Source of the DNA: Saccharothrix violaceirubra
GTDB taxonomy: Bacteria; Actinomycetota; Actinomycetes; Mycobacteriales; Pseudonocardiaceae
Assembly: GCF_014203755.1 (NCBI RefSeq)
Contig: NZ_JACHJS010000001.1
Span: 2,046,001-2,110,000, forward strand
Length of the DNA stretch: 64,000 nt
Direction: 5' to 3'
Shown: piece by piece, positions 16,720-24,378 of the stretch
How positions within the stretch are numbered: the stretch's first letter is position 1
How the letters are laid out: every line of letters begins with the position of its first letter
Made by a program: the position numbers and the translations under genes
Notes under the pieces: generated by a model
What the model saw: only the letters and a program-made list of their open reading frames with translations
Told to the model about the DNA's origin: nothing
Databases searched by the model: none

Positions 16720-17745
16720 ATGACGCCCGAGTTCGACGTCCTCCTGTCCGGCACCGTGTTCCTGGACATCATCTTCACCGGCCTGCCCCGACCGCCGGCA
16801 CCGGGCACCGAGGTGTGGGCCGAGGGGCTGGGCTCGTGTCCGGGTGGGATCGCGAACCTGGCCGTGGCGTCGAGCCGGCTCAACCTGCGCACGGGCCTGG
16901 CGGCGGCGTTCGGCGAGGACGTCTACGGCGACTTCTGCTGGGAGGTCCTGTCCGAACAGGAGGGTGTGGACCTCTCGTACTGCCGTCGGTTCTACGGCTG
17001 GCACTCGCCCGTGACCGTGTCGATGGCGATGGACCGCGACCGCAGCATGGTCACCCACGGGCACCGGGCGCCGGTGGGCGCCGACGAGATGCTCGCGCCG
17101 CCGCCGCGCACGCGGGCCGCGTTCGTCCACCTCCAGCCCGAAGAGGAACGGTGGGTGTGTGCCGCGCGTGAGCGCGGCGCGCTGCTGTTCGCCGACGTCG
17201 GCTGGGACCGGACCGGCGTGTGGGCGCCCGAGCTGGTGCGGCGGCTCGACGGCTACCACGCGTTCCTGCCCAACCACGTCGAGGCGATGCGGTACACGCG
17301 GTGCGACACCGCCGAGGCGGCGGCACGGGCGTTGGCCGACCACGTGCCCGTGGCGGTCGTCACGCGGGGCAGCGCGGGCGCCGTGGCCGTCGACGCCGGC
17401 ACCGGCGAGGTGGTGGACGTGCCGGGCCTGGACGTGGCGGCCCTGGACCCGACCGGCGCCGGCGACGTGTTCGGCGCGGCGTTCGTGCTGGGCACGCTGT
17501 CCGGGTGGCCGCTGGGCGACCGGGTGCGGTTCGCGAACCTGTGCGCGGCGCTGTCCGTGCAGCACTTCGGCGGCTCGCTCTCGGCGCCGGGGTGGGGCGA
17601 CATCGCCACGTGGTGGCGCACGGTGAGCCGCCGGCCCAACCCGGAGGTCCTGGAGTACGGCTTCCTGGAGGACCTGCTCCCGCACCACGCGGCCGGCGAG
17701 GTCCGTCGGGCCAGCGCCACGATCAAGCTGAGCACGCCCCGCTGA
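16720..17745 (+). CDS. PfkB-family carbohydrate kinase
   Basis: 341 aa ribokinase/PfkB-type sugar kinase. The N-terminal sugar-binding motif SCPGGIANLAVASSRL and the C-terminal catalytic DPTGAGDVFGAAFV with the general-base Asp are clear. VVTRGSAGAVAVDA is the usual ATP-side strand. The sugar is not predictable. It follows shbA with a 21-bp gap and is probably cotranscribed with it. A 44-bp intergenic repeat begins 21 bp after its stop. Confidence 0.87.
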   Translation: MTPEFDVLLSGTVFLDIIFTGLPRPPAPGTEVWAEGLGSCPGGIANLAVASSRLNLRTGLAAAFGEDVYGDFCWEVLSEQEGVDLSYCRRFYGWHSPVTVSMAMDRDRSMVTHGHRAPVGADEMLAPPPRTRAAFVHLQPEEERWVCAARERGALLFADVGWDRTGVWAPELVRRLDGYHAFLPNHVEAMRYTRCDTAEAAARALADHVPVAVVTRGSAGAVAVDAGTGEVVDVPGLDVAALDPTGAGDVFGAAFVLGTLSGWPLGDRVRFANLCAALSVQHFGGSLSAPGWGDIATWWRTVSRRPNPEVLEYGFLEDLLPHHAAGEVRRASATIKLSTPR

Positions 17746-17766
17746 GGGGAATCACCCGTTCGAAGG

Positions 17767-17810
17767 TGCCCGAGTGCGTGTTTCGGGGTGCCCGAGTGGA
17801 GGACTCGCGG
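17767..17810 (+). repeat. Modular intergenic repeat, copy A (2 units of 22 bp)
   Basis: Two directly adjoining 22-bp units that share TGCCCGAGTG at their start. The first continues CGTGTTTCGGGG, the second GAGGACTCGCGG. The second (terminal) unit contains a small hairpin, CGAGT-GGAGG-ACTCG. Related copies lie at 45329-45394 and 51853-51896. Confidence 0.75.
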
Positions 17811-17961
17811 GTTGGGCGAACCCGGGGCGGGGCGTACCGGGGATAGGTGTTGGATGAGGGGCATCGGGGTATCGGTGAGGTGACTCGCCGAAGACCGGTT
17901 CCGGCAAATCGTCTCGCCCAGGCAACCGGAGACGGTCCCCGCGCGACTTATCTCATCGAGG

Positions 17962-20109
17962 GTGGAAGTCCGGTCGGAAGGGGTTGCTGGTTCCGTGTTC
18001 GCCGCGCGCGCGACGAGTCTGGTCAAGTTGGTGGGGCTGTGCCTGATGGCGGGGGTGCTCGTCGCCGCCCTGCTGTTCCCGGTGATCGGTGGCATGGGGC
18101 TGGCGTCCAACCGGGCGGCCGACACCGTGGACAAGACCTCCGGTGAGCTGACCAACGCCGAGCTGCCGCTCGTCACGACCGTGCTCGACATGAACGGCCA
18201 GCCGATCGCGTACCTGTACGACCAGTACCGGATCCCGGTGGCGTCCAAGGACATCTCGGACACGATGAAGGCCGCGATCATCGCGATCGAGGACAAGCGC
18301 TTCTTCCTGCACAAGGGCGTGGACTGGCAGGGCATCGCGCGTGCCGCCGCCAAGGCCGGTGTGGACGGTGGCGCCTCGCAGGGCGCCTCGACCCTGACCC
18401 AGCAGTACGTGAAGAACTACCTGGCGTTCGTGGTCGGCAAGGGCGAGGACGAGGCGTACGAGAAGGCCACCGAGGCGACGCTGGGCCGCAAGATCAGCGA
18501 GGCCCGGATCGCCACCCAGCTCGAACAGAAGATGACCAAGGACGAGATCCTCACCGCGTACCTCAACCTGGTCCCGTTCGGCAACGGCACGTACGGCGTC
18601 GGCGCCGCCGCCCGCGCGTACTTCGACACCACGCCCGACAAGCTGACCGTGCCGCAGGCCGCGATGCTCGCCGGCCTGGTCAACGAGCCCAGCCGGCTCA
18701 ACCCGGGCGCCGACCCCGAGCCCGCGATCAAGCGGCGCAACACCGTGATCGACAAGATGCGCGAGAACGGCGCGTTCGGCTCGGACGACAAGGTCGCCAA
18801 GGAGAAGGCCGACGAGTACAAGGCGACCGACATCGGCGTGGTCGCTGACCTGCGACTGCTGCCCAACGGCTGCGTCGGCGCCGGCGACGGCCCGATCTAC
18901 GGCTTCTTCTGCCGGTACCTGATCGACTACCTGGAGCGCTCCGGCCTGCCGTTCGAAGAGCTGCGCCGCGGCGGCTACACCGTCCACACCACGATGGACC
19001 CGGTCGCGACCAGGGCCACCAAGGAGGCGGCCGAGTCGCAGGTGCCCAAGACCGCGCCGGGCATCGCCAACGCCATGGCCGTCGTGCAGCCCGGCCAGGA
19101 CAAGCACCGCGTGCGGGCGCTGGCGGCCAACCGCGACTTCGGCAACAACGCCGACGCCGGGCAGAGCGCGTTCTCCATCCCGGCCGAGGTGACCAAGTTC
19201 GGCGCGGGCTCGATCTACAAGGTGTTCACGGCCGCGTCCGCGCTGGAGCGCAACGTCACGGGCATCGACCGGCCGATCGAGGTGCCCAACACCTACACGT
19301 CGAAGGTCTACAAGAACGGCAGCCAGCCGTACACGGTGAAGAACGCGGGCACCTACAAGGACCGCATGTCGCTGACCGAGGCGCTGGCGACCTCGCCGAA
19401 CACCGGGTTCATCATCCTGGAGGAGAAGACCGGGCTCGACAACGTCGTGGACATGGCCTACCGGCTCGGCCTGCGCGACTCGATGCAGGGCGTGAACGAG
19501 GCGGGCGACCCGCTCAAGCAGGACGGCTCGAACGGGCCCTCGCAGGGCGATTCCTACAAGCGGAACAACTCCGGGTCGTTCACGCTCGGCGCCGGTCCGA
19601 CCAGCGTGCTGGAGCTGGCGAACGTGTCCGCGACGCTGGTCAGCGGCGGCAAGTGGTGCCCGCCGACGCCCGTGGAGAAGATCGTCGACCGCGACGGCCA
19701 GGACGTGGCGCTCAAGGAAGCGCCGTGCGACCAGGCCGTCGCGCCGGAGATCGCCAACGCGATGGTCACCGCGATGAGCCAGGACGTGAAGGGCGTGGGC
19801 ACGGCGGCCGGCGCGGCGCGTGACTGGGACCGGCCGATGCTGGGCAAGACCGGCACGACGGAGAACCACTGGTCGGTCGCGTTCATGGGCGCGACGATGC
19901 AGTTCGCGGGCGCGGTGATGACCTTCACCGACGGCGTCCGACCCCAGGTGATCTGCAACGGGACGCCGCCGCGGCTGTGCGGGAACAACGACGCGGGCGG
20001 CGTGTTCGGTGGCCAGGTGGCGGCGCCGACGTGGTTCCGGGCGATGCGGGTCATCCACGGCACGTCGCCCGTGCAACCACTCCCCGCTGTCGAGGCGCGG
20101 TACCGCTGA
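17962..20109 (+). CDS. Class A penicillin-binding protein (glycosyltransferase + transpeptidase)
   Basis: 715 aa, bifunctional PonA2-like. A membrane segment (LVGLCLMAGVLVAALLFPVIGG, about 24-44) is followed by a GT51 domain with catalytic Glu110 in IAIEDKRFF, GASTLTQQYVKN (141-152), and a transpeptidase domain with SIYK (Ser417), SPN (478-480) and KTGTTE (629-634). It polymerises and cross-links peptidoglycan. No PASTA domain is present. The start is uncertain: GTG 17962 gives 715 aa, while GTG 17995, behind GGAAGGGG at 17976-17983, gives 704 aa. The stretch between the PfkB gene and this one holds repeat copy A. Confidence 0.92.
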   Translation: MEVRSEGVAGSVFAARATSLVKLVGLCLMAGVLVAALLFPVIGGMGLASNRAADTVDKTSGELTNAELPLVTTVLDMNGQPIAYLYDQYRIPVASKDISDTMKAAIIAIEDKRFFLHKGVDWQGIARAAAKAGVDGGASQGASTLTQQYVKNYLAFVVGKGEDEAYEKATEATLGRKISEARIATQLEQKMTKDEILTAYLNLVPFGNGTYGVGAAARAYFDTTPDKLTVPQAAMLAGLVNEPSRLNPGADPEPAIKRRNTVIDKMRENGAFGSDDKVAKEKADEYKATDIGVVADLRLLPNGCVGAGDGPIYGFFCRYLIDYLERSGLPFEELRRGGYTVHTTMDPVATRATKEAAESQVPKTAPGIANAMAVVQPGQDKHRVRALAANRDFGNNADAGQSAFSIPAEVTKFGAGSIYKVFTAASALERNVTGIDRPIEVPNTYTSKVYKNGSQPYTVKNAGTYKDRMSLTEALATSPNTGFIILEEKTGLDNVVDMAYRLGLRDSMQGVNEAGDPLKQDGSNGPSQGDSYKRNNSGSFTLGAGPTSVLELANVSATLVSGGKWCPPTPVEKIVDRDGQDVALKEAPCDQAVAPEIANAMVTAMSQDVKGVGTAAGAARDWDRPMLGKTGTTENHWSVAFMGATMQFAGAVMTFTDGVRPQVICNGTPPRLCGNNDAGGVFGGQVAAPTWFRAMRVIHGTSPVQPLPAVEARYR

Positions 20110-20256
20110 CCTGGCTTTTCATAACGGTCCACTGAGGAACGCGCCGGTCTCTGAACACGCAGAGTGACATTTGGTGGTCTATCTCACTTAATTCGCCCAG
20201 TTCGCCACGTACGGGTTGCCTTCTCTCATTACATCGGGTTACGTTCCCCGCCGCAT

Positions 20257-20273
20257 GTCACGGTTCGGTCACC
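20257..20273 (+). promoter_or_regulatory. MtrA-type binding site upstream of the M23 peptidase gene
   Basis: GTCACG-N5-GTCACC fits exactly the direct-repeat consensus GTMACV-N5-GTMACV of the actinobacterial response regulator MtrA. An extra half-site GTTACG lies at 20238-20243. MtrA controls peptidoglycan hydrolase genes in corynebacteria and mycobacteria, which suits the downstream endopeptidase. It lies about 90 bp before the start codon. Confidence 0.65.
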
Positions 20274-20364
20274 AAAGGGACACGGCGCCGCTCCCCGAGC
20301 GCGGCGCCACCTGGATCCCCCGCCAGGGTCCCCCGACCGGGCTCCCCGACAGGAAGGCGTGGCG

Positions 20365-21219
20365 TTGTCCCGACATTCGAAGGCTCCCGGCCGTAGCGTG
20401 TTCACGGCTCCGCCCAAGAAGAGCGGCAGGCGTGGCTCGCACCGAGTGGAGGACGACAGATCGGCGGTCACCGGACGGGTGGCCGCGGCGGTCGTCGCGG
20501 CCGGCACGCTGGCCACCACGGTCGGCGTGGCGAACGGGTTCGGCTCGACCGGGCCGACGATCATACCGCTCGCGGCGGGTGCCGACCTCGCCCTGGCCGT
20601 GACCGGCCAACCCGCGGCCACGCAGTCGCCGCAGACCGTGCACGCGGTCTCGCCCGGCCTGGAAGCCGCCAAGCTCATGCGCTCCGAGGGCCTCGTGGCC
20701 CGGCAGCACGTCGATCAGGCGATCAAGCACGCGTCCGACGGCTATACCGCGCGTCAGGCCGAACTGAAGCGCAAGCAGGAGGCCGAAGAGGCCGAGAGGG
20801 CCCGCATCGCCGCCGAGGAGGAGGCGAAGCGCCCGAAGGCCGTGAAGCCCGCGCAGGGCACGTTCACGTCGGGCTTCGGCGGCCGGTGGGGCACCACGCA
20901 CTACGGCGTCGACATCGCCAACTCGATCGGCACACCCATCCTGTCCGCGATGGAGGGCACGGTCGTCGAGGCCGGTCCCGCGTCCGGCTTCGGCCTGTGG
21001 GTCCGTGTGCAGCACGCGGACGGCACGATCACCGTCTACGGCCACGTGAACGAGATCCTGGTCGCGCAGGGCCAGCACGTCGCGGCCGGCGCGCAGATCG
21101 CCACCATGGGCAACCGCGGCCAGTCGACCGGTCCGCACCTGCACTTCGAGGTCTGGGCCGGCGGGTCGCAGAAGATCGACCCGGTGGGCTGGCTCGCCGA
21201 GCGCGGCATCTCGCTCTGA
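20365..21219 (+). CDS. M23-family peptidoglycan endopeptidase
   Basis: 284 aa. The N-terminal part has a basic cytoplasmic tail, one hydrophobic segment (about 38-58, VAAAVVAAGTLATTVGVA) and a charged coiled coil (about 127-158, KRKQEAEEAERARIAAEEE). The C-terminal LytM domain carries the zinc ligands HYGVD (His179, Asp183) and HLH (His260) plus His227 in VYGHV. It should cut cross-bridges in peptidoglycan outside the membrane. TTG 20365 is preferred: AGGAAGG at 20351-20357 is seven bases upstream and the protein then begins MSRHSK. GTG 20359 is in frame but too close to that site. It follows a class A PBP gene. Confidence 0.9.
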   Translation: MSRHSKAPGRSVFTAPPKKSGRRGSHRVEDDRSAVTGRVAAAVVAAGTLATTVGVANGFGSTGPTIIPLAAGADLALAVTGQPAATQSPQTVHAVSPGLEAAKLMRSEGLVARQHVDQAIKHASDGYTARQAELKRKQEAEEAERARIAAEEEAKRPKAVKPAQGTFTSGFGGRWGTTHYGVDIANSIGTPILSAMEGTVVEAGPASGFGLWVRVQHADGTITVYGHVNEILVAQGQHVAAGAQIATMGNRGQSTGPHLHFEVWAGGSQKIDPVGWLAERGISL

Positions 21220-21330
21220 CCCACGCCGCCTCGGCGCACCGCATTCGACCGGCATCCGTCGCATTCGATCCGTCATTTCGCGCGGTTGTACGCTGCGTTC
21301 AGGCGTAACGGTCGGCGAAGGCGGGCGCGG

Positions 21331-22692
21331 ATGGAATTCGACCTCAGGGAGAATCGTCGGAAGGCTTTCGCCGGCGCGCGCCGAAAAGTCGGACTGACCC
21401 AGGAATCGTTGGCGGCGAAGATCGGAGTCGAGTCGGGCACCGTAGGACGCTGGGAGCGGGGCGAGACCGACCCCACGCCCGGCCTGCGGCGGACCGTGGC
21501 GTCGGCGCTCGGCCTGTCCTTCGCGCAGTTGGACGCGGTGCTCGCCGGTGCCGTCCGCCCCGGTCCCGCCGTCGGGAGTGTGCGGGCGAGCCAGGAGGAC
21601 TGGCTGCGCACCCGGCGGGCACCGGGCGTGCGCGGGCGGGAGCTGACCGAACTGGCGGCATGGCTCTACCCGCGTGCCGACCGCGCGCCCGGAGGGCATG
21701 TCCTCGCCGGACCCGGCTGGCTGCCGCCCGAGCCGATCCCGGTGGAGTCCGTCGGGCTGCACCGGGTCACCGACTTCCCGGCGTTCGCCCCGCCACCCGT
21801 CCCGGTCGACCACCTGCTTCCGCTGGGCGACAACGGTTCCCGCTACCGGCACTACAGCCGTGCCGTCCGCGACCTGGTCCGGCCCCGGCTGCTGGAGAAC
21901 CGCCCGAGCTACCGCCTGGTCGACGTCGACACCGCGAACGGCCTGCGGCTCGGGTTCGGGTCGACCACCTTTTTCGAGACGTTCGACCTGAAGCAGCTGG
22001 TCGCGCACGAGTTCAAGCACGCGTGGCTCGCGGGCGGCGGACGTCCGCCGGGGTTCGGCGATCTGCCGCTGCGGACCGCGATCGCGAACCCCTTCGACCC
22101 CGCGCGCCTGCTCATGTCGCCGGGGATCAACACCCTCACCCTGCGCCGGGGTACGCGTCGGGAGGGAATCGGATTCGTGCTGCACGAGCGCGACGGCGGA
22201 AAGGTCGCCGACGGCGGCGGGCTGTGCCACGTCATGCCGGCCGGGGAGTTCCAGCCGTCGTCCGCGGCCGACCAGCCGGGCGATTTCTCGCTGTGGCACA
22301 ACGCCCTGCGTGAATTCTCCGAGGAATTTCTCGGAAATTCCGAACACGACGGCTCGGGACGCCCGATCGACTACCGGTGGGACGAACCGTTCTTCCGGTT
22401 CGAGGCCGCCCGCGAACGCGGCACGTTCAGGCTCTGGCACCTCGGCCTGGTGATCGAGCCGTTGGAACTCGGGGTCCAGCAGCTCACCGTCGCGGTGGTC
22501 GACGGCCCGGAGTTCGACGCGTTGTTCTCCGACATGGTCGCGGTCAACGACGAGGGCGGGGTCGTGCTCGACCGCAGCGGGGCGAGGTACCTACCCTTCA
22601 CCGCCGACGCGGTCGACCGCCTCGAACCCCGGCTGTCCGCGACCGCGCTCACCCTGCTCCGCCTCGCGCTGGACCGCGGGTTCGGCCGCTGA
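21331..22692 (+). CDS. XRE-type HTH protein with Nudix-like C-terminal segment
   Basis: 453 aa. Residues 11-62 form an XRE helix-turn-helix (GARRKVGLTQESLAAKIGVESGTVGRWERGETDP). The middle (about 75-290) is actinobacteria-specific sequence I do not recognise beyond VAHEFKHAWLAGGGRPP. Around residues 318-337 the stretch ALREFSEEFLGN resembles the REUXEEXGU core of a Nudix box, offset by one residue at the Gly. Full-length relatives exist in actinomycetes as unassigned HTH proteins. ATG 21331 has GAAGG nine bases upstream. It may be a transcription factor sensing a nucleotide-like ligand; that is inference. Confidence 0.7.
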   Translation: MEFDLRENRRKAFAGARRKVGLTQESLAAKIGVESGTVGRWERGETDPTPGLRRTVASALGLSFAQLDAVLAGAVRPGPAVGSVRASQEDWLRTRRAPGVRGRELTELAAWLYPRADRAPGGHVLAGPGWLPPEPIPVESVGLHRVTDFPAFAPPPVPVDHLLPLGDNGSRYRHYSRAVRDLVRPRLLENRPSYRLVDVDTANGLRLGFGSTTFFETFDLKQLVAHEFKHAWLAGGGRPPGFGDLPLRTAIANPFDPARLLMSPGINTLTLRRGTRREGIGFVLHERDGGKVADGGGLCHVMPAGEFQPSSAADQPGDFSLWHNALREFSEEFLGNSEHDGSGRPIDYRWDEPFFRFEAARERGTFRLWHLGLVIEPLELGVQQLTVAVVDGPEFDALFSDMVAVNDEGGVVLDRSGARYLPFTADAVDRLEPRLSATALTLLRLALDRGFGR

Positions 22693-22706
22693 GCCGGGCT
22701 CAGCGG
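22686..22706. terminator. Palindrome holding both convergent stop codons
   Basis: CCGCTGAGCC-G-GGCTCAGCGG is a perfect 10-bp inverted repeat. It contains the TGA of the XRE-type gene (22690-22692) and, on the other strand, the TGA of the PrxQ gene (22700-22702). It likely works as a terminator in both directions. Confidence 0.6.
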
Positions 22707-23149
22707 GCGCGCAGGACCTCCAGGGCCTTGTCGGCGTGCGTGGTCATGGAGAACTCGCTCTTCACGACCGCGAGCACGGTGTGGTCGGTGCCGATCACGA
22801 ACGTGTGCCGCTTGACCGGCAACGGCCCGAACCGCCGCCGCACCCCGAACGCGGCGGCCACGGTGCCGTCGACGTCGGACAGCAGCGGGTAGTCGAACCC
22901 ATTGACCTCGGCGAACTGTTTCTGCCGGTCGACCGCGTCCGGGCTGATCCCCACGCGCTGGGCACCGACCTCGGCGAACTCGGCGCCCAGGTCGCGGAAG
23001 TGGCAGCTCTCGGCCGTGCACCCGCCGGTCAGCGCCGCCGGGTAGAAGAACAGGACCACCGGGCCCGCGGCGAGCAGTCCGGCGAGGTCGCGCGGCGTGC
23101 CGTCCTGGTCGGGCAGCACGAAGTCGGGTGCGCGCTCTCCTTGACGCAT
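22700..23149 (-). CDS. bcp: Peroxiredoxin of the Bcp/PrxQ type
   Basis: 149 aa thioredoxin-fold peroxidase. Residues APDFVLPDQDG open the domain; the peroxidatic Cys44 in GGCTAES and the resolving Cys49 in SCHFRD are five residues apart, as in PrxQ proteins. It reduces hydroperoxides with electrons from thioredoxin in the cytoplasm. ATG 23149 has AGAGGAG five bases upstream. It is convergent with the preceding gene and divergent from the LacI gene. Confidence 0.9.
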   Translation of the reverse strand: MRQGERAPDFVLPDQDGTPRDLAGLLAAGPVVLFFYPAALTGGCTAESCHFRDLGAEFAEVGAQRVGISPDAVDRQKQFAEVNGFDYPLLSDVDGTVAAAFGVRRRFGPLPVKRHTFVIGTDHTVLAVVKSEFSMTTHADKALEVLRAR

Positions 23150-23343
23150 GGTTCTCCTCTTGTCGTGGTCCCTGGTGTCCCAGGTCCGGTCGATCATCCC
23201 GGGAGTGGGGCGGGCCGGTTCCGGAGCCGGCGCGGGCCGATGCCGGGGCCCACCCGCGTCCGGCCGGTCCGGGCTCCCCGGGATGTTCGTGGCGGGGACA
23301 CGTTCCGGTTCTGGCTACGCTCGTGGGGGAGCGGGAGGTGGAA

Positions 23344-24270
23344 TTGGCCAGCATGTCCGATGTCGCGCGGGCCGCCGGGGTGTCCGCGGCGACGGTGTCG
23401 CGTGCCCTGCGCGGCGAGCCCGGGGTGTCCGACGCGACCCGGCGGTACGTGACCGAGGTGGCCGAGCGCATGCGCTACGCCATCGCCCGCGACGCGTCCA
23501 GCCTCGCCGGCGGTCGGCGGTACGCGGTCGGCGTGCTCACCGCCGAGGGCGGGCGCGGCGACCTGCTGGCCGGTGCCGAGGCGGCGTTGCGCGACGCCGG
23601 ATACGACGTGCTGCTCTACGTCCTGCGCGACCGCGCCGCCTTCTTCGAACGCCTGCCGCCCGCCCGCCGGGTCGACGGCCTGGTCGCGCTGGGCGTGACA
23701 CTGTCGGCCGACGAGACCGGCGCCCTGGCCGGTCTGGACGTGCCGCTGGTCGAGGCCGGGCAGGACGACCCACACGACGCGCTGCGCGTGGCGGCCGACC
23801 ACCTCGTCTCGCTGGGGCACCGCGACGTGGCGCTGGTGCTGACCGAGGACGCGGACGAGTCGTACGACGACGTGCTCGTCGCGGCCGGGTTGGCGACCCG
23901 CCCGGAGTGGACCCTGTGGTCGTCCCCGACCGTGGCCGGCGGCGAGCAGGCCGTCGAGGTCCTGTTCGACGGCGGCGGACGGCCGCCGACCGCGATCGTC
24001 ACGGCGCACGCCGCGGTGGCGATCGGCGTGCTGCTGCGCCTGCGCCGGGACGGCCGGGACGTGCCCCGCGACGTGTCGATCGTGAGCCTGGACGACTGCG
24101 AACTGGTCCGCACCGTCGGCGTCACCGCGGTCGAAGGGGCCTGGCGCGACCGCGGCGCCCGTGCGGCCACGTCCCTGCTGACCACGCTGGGTGTGCGCGC
24201 ACCGGACACCGCCGCCACCGTGCGGTCGCTCGTGGGCGGGTCCGTCGCCGTTCCCGGCGGGCGGGTTTGA
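23344..24270 (+). CDS. LacI-family transcriptional regulator
   Basis: 308 aa. The LacI helix-turn-helix starts at residue 4, MSDVARAAGVSAATVSRALRGEPGVSDATRRYV, and is followed by a periplasmic-binding-like sensor domain with GLVALGVTLS, AADHLVSLGHRDVAL and the C-terminal VSIVSLDDCELVRTV. TTG 23344 is chosen: GGGAGG lies five bases upstream and the product begins MASMSDV, as in many family members. It precedes malQ on the same strand by 108 bp and most likely controls maltodextrin metabolism, an inference from position. Confidence 0.87.
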   Translation: MASMSDVARAAGVSAATVSRALRGEPGVSDATRRYVTEVAERMRYAIARDASSLAGGRRYAVGVLTAEGGRGDLLAGAEAALRDAGYDVLLYVLRDRAAFFERLPPARRVDGLVALGVTLSADETGALAGLDVPLVEAGQDDPHDALRVAADHLVSLGHRDVALVLTEDADESYDDVLVAAGLATRPEWTLWSSPTVAGGEQAVEVLFDGGGRPPTAIVTAHAAVAIGVLLRLRRDGRDVPRDVSIVSLDDCELVRTVGVTAVEGAWRDRGARAATSLLTTLGVRAPDTAATVRSLVGGSVAVPGGRV

Positions 24271-24320
24271 CGGCGGGGCGAGCGGGCGATCAAGTAGGCG
24301 TGAAACTCCTGCGACCATCG

Positions 24321-24330
24321 GGTGATCACC
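24321..24330. promoter_or_regulatory. Perfect palindrome before malQ, possible operator
   Basis: GGTGATCACC is a perfect 10-bp palindrome in the LacI-malQ gap, about 50 bp before the malQ start. Its position suits a LacI-family operator, but the central TGATCA differs from the CG centre of most LacI sites. Confidence 0.3.
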
Positions 24331-24378
24331 GGGTGCGGGTTGTGGTGCCCGGTGGGTGAGAAGGCCAAGCTGTCGCGT

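Noticed and set aside
20110..20364. A c-di-AMP (ydaO-type) riboswitch before the M23 peptidase gene, as often found in actinobacteria
   Set aside because: The conserved core (such as the GAACCCGACAGC.. segment) is absent; the leader instead has an MtrA-type site.
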